Origin: Paraspadella gotoi | Lineage: Eukaryota > Chaetognatha | Length of the DNA stretch: 64,000 nucleotides | Assembly: GCA_051294375.1 (NCBI GenBank) | Contig: CM119265.1 | Coordinates: 19,209,642 to 19,273,641, forward strand | Direction of reading: 5' to 3' | Part shown: positions 54,249 to 64,000 of the stretch, one piece after another | Layout: each line of letters starts with the position of its first letter | How positions within the stretch are numbered: position 1 is the stretch's first letter | Made by a program: the position numbers and the translations under genes | Notes under the pieces: model-generated | Databases searched by the model: none | The model's input: the letters and a program-made list of their open reading frames with translations, nothing else | What the model was told of the DNA's origin: nothing

Positions 54249-54582
54249 AGAGAGAGAGAGAAGAGAGAAGAGGAGAGAGACGTCCCTTACTGAATTTTCG
54301 CCGAACGACGAAGAAATGAGTTTATTTTAATGGAATTCACTCGCACGAAGAAAAGCCGCAATTTGGCGACGCCAAGACGGAGCGCAAGGGCGGTGCCGTC
54401 GGGCGCTGCCGCTGTCGCCGGTGCTGAAGAGGCGCGTCGGCGGCGTCGGCGGCGTCGGCAGCCGGACGTCGCGCCCTCTCGAGTCTTGGCTATTTTCGCC
54501 AGTTTTCGTACGACGGAATTTGTATAAGAGAGGTAATTAGTCAAGGAGGTCTCGTTCATTTCAATTTCGTAATTGTTAGATT
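53728..54582. repeat. Right arm of inverted repeat with short loop
   Basis: Reverse complement of 52775-53624, ending at a 25-N gap at 54583. It contains the GA tract at 54059-54140, longer than its counterpart in the left arm. The open frame of the minus-strand candidate at 54287-54559 is intact here but disrupted in the left arm. Confidence 0.93.
54287..54559 (-). CDS. Candidate coding sequence in the inverted repeat, unknown protein
   Basis: A minus-strand ATG at 54559 begins MNETSLTNYLSYTNSVVRKL, which is of ordinary protein composition. The frame runs 90 codons to a stop at 54287. After about 33 residues it enters a CGN-repeat stretch of arginines and then Ala/Pro-rich sequence. An exon border or a frame error may therefore lie near residue 33. 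The corresponding left-arm sequence near 52790-52830 has the same DNA but with a stop and indels. No family is recognised. Confidence 0.33.
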   Translation of the reverse strand: MNETSLTNYLSYTNSVVRKLAKIAKTREGATSGCRRRRRRRRASSAPATAAAPDGTALALRLGVAKLRLFFVRVNSIKINSFLRRSAKIQ

Positions 54583-54607
54583 NNNNNNNNNNNNNNNNNN
54601 NNNNNNN

Positions 54608-55083
54608 AAAAAAAAAAAAAAGAAGAATTAGTATGCAAATTTCCGCCGACGATTTAAACACCCAGACGATCTTTCTTTCTCTTCTTTCCTTTTTTTTCAT
54701 TCTTTCTTTATTTTATCGCTCGTCTTCTTTTCTTTTCGCTCAGATTTTTTGCCAAAGACAAAATGGAGAAGCGACGGCTTTCGATGATCTAAGAAAAAAG
54801 GAAGGACGGATTTGGATCGGGCCCTTCATCGCTCTTTCTCTCTCTCTCTTTCTCTCTCTCTTTTTCACTCTTTCTCTCTGAACTCTTGTGCATAAGTATT
54901 TCCTTCAATAATTATCATTCTGATTAATGGATGACGCTGATAAGGAAGAATTACAGTGATAACAGACAATGACTATTACCACGAAGATTATGAGTTACGA
55001 CGCTGACGAAATCGAGGACCGAGACGTCATAACAATAACGACTTCAACGTTGACGAACCAGACAACGACGACAACAACGAGAG

Positions 55084-55133
<50 letters not shown>

Positions 55134-56100
55134 ATGACGGACGATTATTCCTTTCATTAATCGCTCCTTCGTCGCAGAAGCAACGCAGATTTTCGAAGAT
55201 GGCGCCATCGTGACGAAGAAGGTATAGGGGAAGGGAAAAGGGAAGAAGATGAAGAGGAGGGGAAAGAGAAAGTTAAATATGTAAAGTTATAAAAGATTTA
55301 AAAATGAATAAAGTTTAAAACGGGAAAGTTTTAACTCGGTATTCTAAGATCGCCCGCTTTTCGTTTCTTAATCATTAAACTGAATTTCAACCCTAATATT
55401 TAACAGAACACATAGTCTAATCCCTAATCCTATTGTCTAACCCAAATCGATAACCTAATCGGTAATCCCTAATGCATTCCTTTTAAAATTAATCCCAATG
55501 CTATAATCTCTGAGTCTAACCTTATCTTTAAAACTAAAAACCAATTTAATTCCGAATTCAATGCGAAATGGAGCGTTTTCGGAAAATTTGGCCAAATAAT
55601 AAATTTTGATTCCATTACAGGAAAATCGACGAAATTCATTCGCAAGAGCATACGTTTGCTAAAAGTCAAGTCAAAAAATGAAAATTATGGAGAAAAAAGA
55701 TAGTGGAAGGGTTTATCACTTTATCAGTTTATGAAAAGACGTTGAAGACTTGAGAGATGAAAGAGTAAGGATCGAAATGACAGGTGGCGAAAGCGGACAT
55801 GCGAGCGAGCGGAGACGGGGGGTATAGAGTTACAGGCGAAAGAGGAGATAAAAGGGGAAAGGAAAGAAAATGGGGGAAAGCAGGTGAGAAAGAAAAATGG
55901 GATATCGTAATCATTAAATGGGTAGAAGCTAATAAGTGACAATAAGTGACTTAGAATAAGTCCCTTTATGTGGCTTCTTTAATTGAAGCAGAAGTAACTT
56001 TTCGCTCCTTTCTTCATTTCGGTAAGAAAATAATAAAATATCTAAATAAGGATGTAAAAAGTATTAGGTGATTAAAAGTTAGATCCGTATGTAGGTTCGT
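54608..56100. other. Intergenic with microsatellites, no gene seen
   Basis: A TTC/CT-rich stretch lies at 54677-54880 and a (GA)n tract at 55087-55130. A motif AAGATGGCGCC at 55195 resembles a YY1 site, but the frame after its ATG stops after four codons. The rest is AT-rich with a run of loosely repeated CTAATCC-like words at 55390-55480. Confidence 0.5.
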
Positions 56101-56197
56101 CAGAAATTTCATCTCATCAGAGACACAGAAACTGGAATCCGCTTGATAAAGAAATCTGAGCCAGTTCCTTGCTTCGTGAGCGAAACTTCGAGGGGCT

Positions 56198-56290
56198 AGG
56201 TCGGAGATGCGAGGTCGGAGATGCGTGATCGGATATTCTAGGTCGGAGATGCCAGGTCGGAGATGCGAAGTCGGAGATGCGAGGTAGAGG
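56198..56290 (+). repeat. Short minisatellite, 13-14 base unit
   Basis: About six diverged units of AGGTCGGAGATGCG, one of them altered to GATCGGATATTCT. No open frame is kept through it. Confidence 0.85.
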
Positions 56291-58099
56291 TTTCAGGTTT
56301 TCATGTTTCGGATTTCAAGATCAGAGAAAAGTTCGCCTCAGAACGGGAAGCGGATCTGAGATTTAATAAGCGTGAAGGTGACGGATTTTCAAAGTTTTTT
56401 GTTTCAGGACCTCACCTAAACATTTGTGTTGCGTAACATAGTCACATATCTGTAAAGAAATTTTAGTTTTGGGGAAAGTTGTCCAATCCCTTGGGACAAA
56501 CTGTCTCGTCTTCGCTTACAACGTCTCAAACTCCAAAGTCCCGGTTTCTAGCCCCAGTCCACAGTCATCGAAATATTTTTTTTTACTCGGAAAAAGGGTG
56601 GTACATCATATGTTAATAGTTTTTCGTTTATCCGTCCAGGTGTATCACAAGAACACTGTCTTATGATATCGGGTTGTAAAAAATTATTCATATCGGAGAT
56701 ATAAGGCTTTTCTTTTTTTGGAGCTCACTTCTGTTTTTGTTATTTGTAGACATTTTAACGATAAAAACCTAATTTTTTTTTACTCATTGTCTATAACTGG
56801 ATAGTTTGCATGGACTGAATTATAAATTGCTTGAACAGCATGTTACTGTATATAAGTTTTCAAATACTAGCCTAAAGACTATATGGAAGCACGCGGAAGC
56901 ACGGCCATTTCCACTGCATTTAATGATTCATCATATCAGGAAGCTACCATATTTGGCTTTTGTCCGCCATGTCCGGCATGGTTAGTTATAACCAAATGAT
57001 TTTTGAAATAATTTTTTTTACAAAAATTCGATATAACTAATTTATTTTGTACAATATTCTTTTAAAGAAAATTTTTAATTTAAAAAAAAGAAAAAACCTT
57101 AGTTCTTAACTAGGACAATTATAACTCTGAGGAAAAAAAATAAAAAGCAAAAAATGACAAAAGAAGAAAGTTTGGAACTCAAATGATTCGAACAAAGACG
57201 ACGACGACGACGAATATAATAACGAAGACGACGACGAAGTCTTTGTACTTTGTGACCCGTAGTGGTCAGTAAGAATGACCGTTCATATCCAAACAGAATT
57301 ACCTTGTTATGGCTGACCTTTCCAGCCCATGTAAATACGTATTTGTTGTTGTTTTTTTTTTACCTTTTTGATTTTTACTCTGTTTTTAAGTTAATATATG
57401 TTTTTCTCTTCTCACAAAAAACACGTCTCGAATTTTTCTCTTAATTCTTATTTTTGAGTCACTCAATTGGTATTGGCCGACGCTTCTTCTAGACATTTTT
57501 TTTTATCCTTGTTAATGACAATTTTTAGTTTTGTTTACGTTTTCGAACGTATAGTCAACTCAAAACATGGAGTACGTCGGGCAATGAAAAATTTTTGTGG
57601 AAGGAAATTTAAAATAATATTAAAACTAGAAAGCTGTGATGGAAACTAAAACAAATTTAGATACTTGATTAATTCAATACGAAATTAGTGTTTAGAATTG
57701 TCTCTTACTGTTTTTACTAAAAAAAATTGAGGGAAACGATCTAAGAAAACCATGATAGAATTATTTTCTCTTTTACCAAATTTAAAAAATTATACAAACA
57801 TATTTATCATTTTATAAGGTAACGAATAAAGTTTTTTAAATATAACTACTTACAATATAAACAACCTACCAAAAAACAACTAATTGCACTATAGGCATAG
57901 TTTTTCCGAGAAAAAACCTCATTTCGATCACTGTGCAGTCGTACTTTTGTTTTTATTCTACTTAGGACGTCAAATTGAAGAACAGTAAGAAATGAAAGGG
58001 ATGTTCATTGTTCAACGCGAATCGAATTTTTTGTTCGCTTCTTTAAATTTTATGTTTATGAAAAAATTGCAAGATTATATGAAAGAGGATGACTTGTCA
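56291..58099. other. AT-rich intergenic stretch, no gene seen
   Basis: No open frame above 65 codons, no splice-bounded exon and no repeat copy were noticed. A GAC trinucleotide tract lies at 57196-57237. Confidence 0.6.
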
Positions 58100-58378
58100 T
58101 TATCCCGTATCCTTGATACAAAAAGTGCGAGAGAGAGGCGGAGGCGGTGGGGGAGGCTGACCTGGAGGAGGAGGAGGAGGAGAAGGAGGAGGAGGAAGAG
58201 GTGGAGCCGGAGGCGGTGGTAGAGTCCTTCGAATAGAGAGAGAATTGTTCAAAAACTGAATCGTGTGACGATCAAAGGTTGTGATAAAAAACGCGAGACG
58301 CGGATTCGAATCATCTTTCGATTCACGTGTCAACGCGACGCCCACGTTGAAAGATGCAGGTGTGGATTTTCGATATTC
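58100..58378 (-). CDS. Candidate exon with polyproline tract, minus strand
   Basis: The minus-strand frame from about 58378 begins EYRKSTPASFNVGVALTRES, has ordinary composition for some 55 residues, and then enters a proline tract of about 30 residues (PPPPAPPLPPPPSPP type). A donor (CCAG then GTCAGC, exon end 58162) falls inside the tract; otherwise the frame stops at 58100. Polyproline of this kind binds profilin, SH3 or WW domains in known proteins such as formins and WASP relatives, but no FH2 or WH1 domain is visible. The acceptor at 58379 is weak. It is in phase with the exon at 58718-58914. Confidence 0.4.
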   Translation of the reverse strand, partial: EYRKSTPASFNVGVALTRESKDDSNPRLAFFITTFDRHTIQFLNNSLSIRRTLPPPPAPPLPPPPSPPPPPPGQPPPPPPPLSRTFCIKDTG

Positions 58379-58717
58379 CTTCAAGTGTTGCGCCCACGCC
58401 GTTTAGCTAACCATACGAGGATCGAATATGTTGGTAACGTTTACTTCGTCGACGGTAGATTGGTTGTTTCAATTTAGTCCTCGTTATATTCCAAAACATT
58501 CGGACAGTTTTAACATTTGAACACCAAAGAATCTGACAGTGCGACGCAATCCGACCGCGTTGAGCAATGACTGATATCCTTCTGACAGGAAGGGTATATT
58601 TTCTTTGTATGCCGACTTGTCATTGTCAAAACATCAATAAATGACGCGAGTACCCTGCCTTGTCACGGCTACGTCATCAATCCCTCTCCAAGAAATCATA
58701 CATTAGCCGAACCTTAC

Positions 58718-58914
58718 CTCTTGAGTTTTCTTACCACGATGCCGTCTTTCCGGCGCCGACAAAGCTGTAAGGACGCCAAACGGCGCGCCTCGTAAACCGT
58801 TGTTACGAGGGTCGTTCGGGGCCGTTAATTTACTTTTTTCGGACTCATTTATTCGGACGTTCACATCGACGAAGGCCAAGGAAGACAACGACAACGAAAA
58901 CAACCACAATTCGG
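58718..58914 (-). CDS. Candidate internal exon, minus strand
   Basis: On the minus strand a pyrimidine tract ending CCCCTAG gives a clean acceptor before 58914. An excellent donor (GAG then GTAAGG) closes the exon at 58718. Two bases plus 65 open codons fit between. The peptide opens with a hydrophobic stretch (LWLFSLSLSSLAFVDV) that could be a signal peptide or membrane segment. A charged, Asn/Arg-rich stretch ending in RRHRGKKTQE follows. There is no in-frame ATG at the start, so an upstream exon is needed. It probably belongs with the polyproline exon at 58100-58378. No family is recognised. Confidence 0.42.
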
Positions 58915-58959
58915 CTAGGGGAGAAAGGATTCATTTCTGAGAATTATCTAAATACAATT

Positions 58960-59779
58960 CTCCTATTACCAGCTAATCATGAACTGTTTACCAAAGTTGT
59001 CAGGCTTTCTTTTTCTTTTTTTTCTTTTTTATTTCTGGATTCTTTCTTTCGTTCCTTCTTTCATTCGTTCTTTCTTTCTTTCGTTCTTTCCTTATAACTT
59101 TCTCTCTTTCTTTTTTTTGTTCTATTTTTTTTTTTTTTTTTTTTTTTTGCTTTCTCCCTTCCTTCTTTCTTTCTTTGTCTTTTTTCTTTGCCTTTAGCTG
59201 CACATAATATTAAATAAATCAATACATCGCATAATCACGTTAGTTAGAGTGACGTTTTTTAGATAAATGAGTCAGTCATAGTGCCCTCAGTAGGTAGTAT
59301 TCACAAAATTTACACACGCAGCAAGTAGAAGCCAGACTTTAAAGCCCCTTCTCCCTTTGTTTCCTCCCGGACTTCCTCTCTCTCCCTCGCTCTCTCATTC
59401 ACTTCCCCACCGACTCCCTCTCATTCAGTATTAGATTTTAAATTCTGCCTACGCAATAAACTCGTAGTGTATTTCCAAATTTCCGATAAATATCTTGGAC
59501 GGTTGGACCCGCATAAATACATCTCAGACTCTCGGTCATTGTTCGGCTTTAATCCGATAATATCAAATTTTCACGTTCGCTTTCCTCGATTTATTCTACG
59601 CGAATAAAATTTCAATTTCGAAATTTGAGCCAAAAAAAAAAAACCCTAAAAAAAAATCAATTTTAAATCGATAGTTTGCAATCGTCGTGTTGTACGTCCG
59701 TCGTCAACACTCAAGTCTCCGGAACCTTTTTCGTCATCAGTAACAGCGTCCCGGACTCCGTCACCCACCTCGCACGGCG
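58960..59779. promoter_or_regulatory. Upstream region of the lectin/SRCR gene
   Basis: A (TTTC)n/T-rich tract at 59000-59195 separates this gene from the minus-strand exons. The last 250 bases before the start codon contain no ATG upstream of 59780, which supports that start. No clear TATA box or known operator was recognised, so the transcription start is unknown. Confidence 0.35.
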
Positions 59780-59966
59780 ATGGCGACGTTCGTCAATACG
59801 GCGGAGCCTTTCGTATTTTTGGGCGACAGCAAAACTCACCTCAGCGAATCCGGGGCGAAGAACGAAGATTCTGCGTCGCGAGGAAAAACGGAGGAATTCG
59901 GAATGCGAAACTTTTCGGAAAATCGAGACCCGAATTCGGAATCGAGAAGCAAGAGGACCGTCTCGG
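59780..59966 (+). other. Exon 1 of the lectin/SRCR gene: cytoplasmic tail
   Basis: It starts at an ATG with G at -3 and G at +4 and no ATG in the preceding 250 bases. It encodes 62 polar residues, rich in Ser, Glu and Arg, with no signal peptide. It ends at a GTGAAT donor, leaving one base of a split codon. Without splicing the frame stops three codons later. The residues just before the membrane helix are basic (SRSKRT), which fits an inside-facing N terminus. Confidence 0.65.
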
Positions 59967-62859
59967 GTGAATAGAGTTGAGAGTTAGTGGAAACGCTCGT
60001 CAATGCCCCCTATTCTTTAATAAACAAACGCTTAGATGTTTCAAAATTATTGCTTTTAGCTTACAACCGCTGTATCTCAGGTCATGGATAATTTTTGCTT
60101 GAACCAATGTCATTACGTCAAAGAATTAATTTTTAATGTCTGTCAAATTTGTCTAGTAGTAAATAAATAAAAATAAGAATTTTCCCTATGGGAATGCTAC
60201 AACATTTTAGATACTATTGTCCTTTTTTTTTTACAGCTGGCTGTCGCTTGTTCACGCCCACCTCAGGCTGGTTCAAGGTCGTCATGGGTCTCCTTCTGGT
60301 CATCGTGACTTTGGTCGCCTTTCAACTTTTCTCAATGCGGGGAAGTTTACCGGGTAAAATAACTGAAATCTTCCAGTTCTTTTCAGTATGGTACACGCTA
60401 TTATATAAATAATTAAATAGTTTTTATCTTAAAAAGCCCACAGCGAGACCAACATGACCAAATTCTTTGAGGAACTCCTCGTCCAATTGAGAAAAGATCG
60501 ATCGGAATATCGAGGGTTTGACGCCGCCGCTTTTTCCTCCGATTTGGAGAAGGTCCGCGCCGAATTGACCCCCGGCCATAAAGACGGAGATAGAGAGGAA
60601 GGCGTCGCCGACAAAAGGATAACCGACACCGGAGACAACCTCGAGAAGCTCCTGTCGTCGGTGGCGATTTTAATGGACCGTCACGTGATCAACGTAGAAT
60701 CGATCCTCCGCCAATTCTTAAAAAGCTTCGACCAAAACGTTAAGAGTTTGAGGGACGACGTCGATTTACGTTTCGAAAAAAAGAACAACTCGTCTCTTGG
60801 TCTCTTGAAAAATTATTTAAATGTTTTCGCGAATCAAAGTTCTCGAAGCTCAAATGAAAAGATATCCATGGATAAGGCGGAAGATTATCTGGCAAAGATT
60901 TTGGGTCAATTGGAAAAGTCTAACGTTGACAACGCTCTGTTGATGACTGATTTTGTTTCCTCTTTTCAAAACGCGACGAAAGCTTTAAGGATGATCGCAG
61001 CTCAAAGATCTTCTGTCCGTCCGTCCACGACGGACATTTCACGTGAACAAATGGACAAATGGATCGGCAACGTGAGTCTGGGCTTCAACGACTTTTTACG
61101 ATTTCTGAAAGAAGTCGAAACAAATGACGGAGATTCCTCAAGCCAAAACAGCAACAACAACAACCACATTTTGCAGCTACGGACTCTTTTAAACATTACC
61201 ATTTCAATGGCCAAAGCGATGGAAGCGCTCTCTGCGAGAGAAAGTTTTCACGACTACAGGAATCCCAAGTTTTCCTGTCCAGACAGATTATACCACGACT
61301 ACACTCACGTCGGTCCTGGCGGCCATTGGTCCAAGTGTTACATGATCCCAAAGGCCGTGGACAAAATGAACAAATCCAACGCACAAAAATTTTGCAAGAG
61401 AATTAAGGGAAGACTCGTGACTTTCGAAAGTAAACTGGAGTTCGATTACTTGAAGACGATCGTTTCGGCGGACAAACGGCCATTCTGGTTGGGAGCGAAA
61501 AGGCCGACCGATCGGGACGGGAGGTGGTATTGGGAAGAATCACCCTTAGCTGACCGCCACGTGGAAGTTGATTTTTGGGACCTGCGAGATGAAAGCTTCG
61601 CTCACTCTTGCGCGGTCCTCAATAGTTTGTGGAAGATGGAAACTCGACCGTGCGAAAGTCTCATGTTTCCCGTTTGCGAAACAAAATCAAAAAATTCCGA
61701 TTGGAACCCGGTGGAAGCGGATGAGATCCGATTCGGTACAGAAATTTGTGACCGTAACGGAAGTTCTTGTTACAGGGCCTCTCTGAATGCGTCCGTTTGG
61801 TCGGTGGCACAAGATAAATGCAACCAACTCGGTGGTCACTTGGTTCACATCAATAGTTTGGAGGAAAGCAACGAATTGCAGAAGTTGAATTTGGATGAGT
61901 TTTGGATTGGAGGTCGCCTTTTGACAGAAAACGAATGGAAATGGATAGGCATCAATACAACCAACAGTATGCAATTTACTGACTGGCGAGAGAGCAAAAG
62001 CGATGTCTATTCAGGGACCCAAAGGTGTCTGAAATACTGGAGCCATACGGAATCGCCGCGAAAATGGAAGATAGAAAAATGTTCGAGTTGGAAAAAGTTT
62101 GTTTGTGAGTTCAACTATAACAACATAACTACTAATACGTTTTTTACTTCTCCGCTGTGCATCAATTTGAGAAACGTGGTTCACGATACCCGAGTTCGCA
62201 TCTCCAAAGTGACCAAATGCTTTTCCTTTGTTCAGAGTCAAATGTTGAAAAATGACGCGTCGAAATTTTGTCGCGAAAAATTCAACGCGTCGCTCGCCAA
62301 ACTTGATGAGATGTTGAAGAACAAAACGGTTTTCTCGGTCGAGTCGAAAAGAATCAGATCAGGCGCTACCTGGTTGACACAGACGGCCGTGGTTCCCGCG
62401 ACTCCTTTAGAAACAGACGCATTACGTTTTGATGGTGCGAGTCGAACGGCGGGAAAAATTGAAGGAAAGTTGAAAATCAACGGTTATCGTCTTTGCAGTA
62501 GTGATTGGGATGAAAACGACGCTAAAGTAGCCTGTAAAGAATTAGGATTGTCCTATATATCTGTTCACTATTCCCAGCATCAATATTCCATGAATTTTCG
62601 CTACCGATTCTCAAATTATGTTTGCACTGGCGATGAAAACTCTCTCTCGGAATGCAGCATGGTTGGTAATTCCTTATATTTTAATAACTACAAATGTATA
62701 ACGAGAAGACTGGCCGGAGCCGCGTGTTCGACGACCATCAACGCCAATGGTTTTCGTGAAACGAACGGAAATTGGGAATTTGTGAATGAAGATGGCGTCG
62801 AAGATTGGGGATGGTTCGTCTGCCAGATGAAGGACGTGGAGAAAGTTACGATCGTTTAG
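59780..62859 (+). CDS. Type II membrane receptor with three C-type lectin-like domains, the third split by an SRCR domain
   Basis: Three exons (59780-59966, 60237-60353, 60437-62859) join in phase to give 908 residues; introns are 270 and 83 bases. Residues 1-76 are polar and cytoplasmic. Residues 77-94 form one membrane helix. A 280-residue stalk has several N-glycosylation sequons. CTLD1 (about 382-515) and CTLD2 (about 539-658) each have six cysteines and a WLG or WIG core motif. Neither has the EPN/QPD and WND calcium-sugar motifs, so calcium-dependent sugar binding by the classic site is unlikely. Residues 676-760 look like the first half of a third CTLD, 764-865 an SRCR domain with six cysteines, and 869-898 a CTLD C-terminal half ending WGWFVCQ. 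A cell-surface recognition receptor is inferred; the ligand is unknown. Confidence 0.85.
60237..60353 (+). other. Exon 2 of the lectin/SRCR gene: transmembrane segment
   Basis: A long T tract ending ACAG precedes 60237, and a GTAAAA donor follows 60353. The exon completes a split alanine codon and encodes 38 residues containing VVMGLLLVIVTLVAFQLF. Reading through the donor would give a truncated membrane peptide ending at 60412. The acceptor chosen for exon 3 (AAAAAG at 60431-60436) is the only nearby one in phase, but it is not strong. Confidence 0.65.
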
Positions 62860-63440
62860 ACCCAAAACGAATACAAACTTATTTTTTATACAATCTTTTC
62901 TTTTTACTTGTAAATACGTATTTATAAGTATAATTTTTATATCGACTATCTGTTCTATTGAAATGCAAAGAAAATAGAATTGAAATTGGACGGATTTGAG
63001 ATGACTGATGACTCATCAGTGATGAGTAACTGGTCACAAAAGAATTGGAAGTCAGGTTTAGATTTTCGAAAGAAAAATGCCGCAATGATTCAAAAAAATC
63101 AGAGGAAGAAACGAAGGGAATTGGACATTTTTTGACATTTTAACATTACAAGAAACATTTTATTCTCTCCTCAAGTTTTAACGCTTTTATTATGCTTATC
63201 CAGTTTCGTATAATATAAACTATATAAAGAATATATAAACTTGTGAAGGAGACAAGGATTTAAGTCTCACAAACAACGAAATAGCGTCAGAAAGACGCGA
63301 TTAAAAAACGCTGAAATCGTTTTCTTCTTTCTTTTTTCTTTTTTTTTCTTTTTTCATCGCTCCCTCTCTCCAACTAATCGTTCTTCCCTTTTCTTCCGTC
63401 TTTTCCTCCCTTTCCTCCTCCCCTCTCCCGTCCCGAGTCA
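62860..63440. other. 3' flank of the lectin/SRCR gene, no gene seen
   Basis: AT-rich sequence follows the stop. No canonical AATAAA occurs close to the stop; an AATACA variant lies at 62871-62876. A pyrimidine-rich tract at 63320-63430 leads into the next candidate exon. Confidence 0.45.
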
Positions 63441-63442
63441 AG

Positions 63443-63459
63443 ATGGCGGCGCTCACAAG
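63443..63459 (+). CDS. Possible first coding exon with YY1-type start motif
   Basis: CAAGATGGCGGC at 63439-63450 is an excellent match to the YY1 site that in many animal genes overlaps the start codon. The ATG opens MAALT and a split codon, then an AG-GTAACC donor at 63460. It is preceded by about 110 bases of pyrimidine-rich DNA, as in TATA-less promoters. The rest of the gene would lie beyond the window or in unrecognised exons, so the product is unknown. Confidence 0.3.
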
Positions 63460-63460
63460 G

Positions 63461-64000
63461 TAACCATGACAACAAACCATAAAAGGCGGTAATAAACAAA
63501 TCGTTATCTTCTAATTTAACCAAAAATAGATGGCCTCAAGGTCGCGCCTTGGACGGAAAAGAAGGGGGAGAAGGAGGAGAGACAAAGATGGAGCAGAATC
63601 CTTCATTGTACACGAGAAGAAAAAAATGGTTTCTCGCGAAGAGAAATATTGTTGAGAAAGGGGGAAAAGGAAAAAAAGATAGGGAGAAATGTTCTTCCTC
63701 TCCTATTCATTTTTAATAATAGTTCGGTTTGATTAAGTCTAACGATTTTAAGTTTTAATTTTAAGTTCATTAGCAATTATAATTTTTTCCAGCTCAAGTA
63801 AAGAGGATTTTAAACGAAAACGTTTAAAAGTCTAGGCCATAGCAAAGAAAAAACGAAAAATGGCGATTTCTAATTCGTTGGTAGTAAAAAATAGGTTGAA
63901 GTCATTGCTTTATGAAATCCCAATAATTTTTTTAAGTTGCTGCTTTGTTTTCGAATTATTCAGTTCGAAGAGGAACTATCAATAGATGTCAGAACAGAGC
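63461..64000. other. Window end, no gene recognised
   Basis: If the exon at 63443 is real, this is its first intron. The sequence is AT- and purine-rich with no open frame of note. Confidence 0.4.

Noticed and set aside
55195-55230. ATGGCGCC with YY1-like context as a gene start
   Set aside because: The frame stops after four codons, with no splice donor before the stop.
55380-55480. CTAATCC-like words resembling telomere repeats
   Set aside because: The spacing and sequence are irregular. They do not form a tandem array.
60429-62480. Minus-strand frames opposite the receptor gene
   Set aside because: They are shadows of the coding strand without splice or start support.

Overview
This is about 64 kb of a draft nuclear genome from an animal. 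The evidence is short GT-AG introns, long dinucleotide microsatellites, scattered assembly gaps, and one clear gene combining C-type lectin-like (CTLD) and scavenger receptor cysteine-rich (SRCR) domains, a pairing typical of invertebrates. I cannot fix the phylum; a sponge or other marine invertebrate would fit. No rRNA, tRNA, CRISPR array, bacterial operon or transposase gene was recognised.

Positions 1-38162 hold almost no gene and are mostly one locus read several times. A block at 888-6748 recurs, with no difference in any stretch I compared, at 8184-14044. A shortened inverted copy lies between them (6774-8183). Further inverted and direct passes follow at 14960-17910, 25560-29590, 32150-34690 and 34784-38162. 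The later passes differ from the first mainly by single-base insertions and deletions. They also adjoin gaps of exactly 25 N. Together this looks like long-read gap filling and false duplication more than biology. Nearly all long open frames here are translations of GA/CT repeats or of N runs.

Positions 38188-42510 form a large inverted repeat around a 1.1-kb AT-rich loop, again indel-rich between arms. Positions 42536-52770 are mostly intergenic, with a GC-rich island, a 1.5-kb element bounded by diverged inverted repeats, several microsatellites, and a few short stretches that look like isolated exons. Positions 52775-54582 form a second inverted repeat with a loop of only about 105 bp; its right arm carries a minus-strand reading frame that looks coding.

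Positions 54608-64000 are the cleanest sequence. A minus-strand pair of candidate exons, one ending in a polyproline tract, lies at 58100-58914. At 59780-62859 is the best gene in the window: three exons with matching splice phases predict a 908-residue type II membrane protein with a short cytoplasmic tail, one transmembrane helix, a glycosylated stalk and two complete CTLDs. After these comes what appears to be a third CTLD split by an inserted SRCR domain. This architecture is the main biological discovery candidate. A possible first exon of another gene with a YY1-type motif is at 63443.
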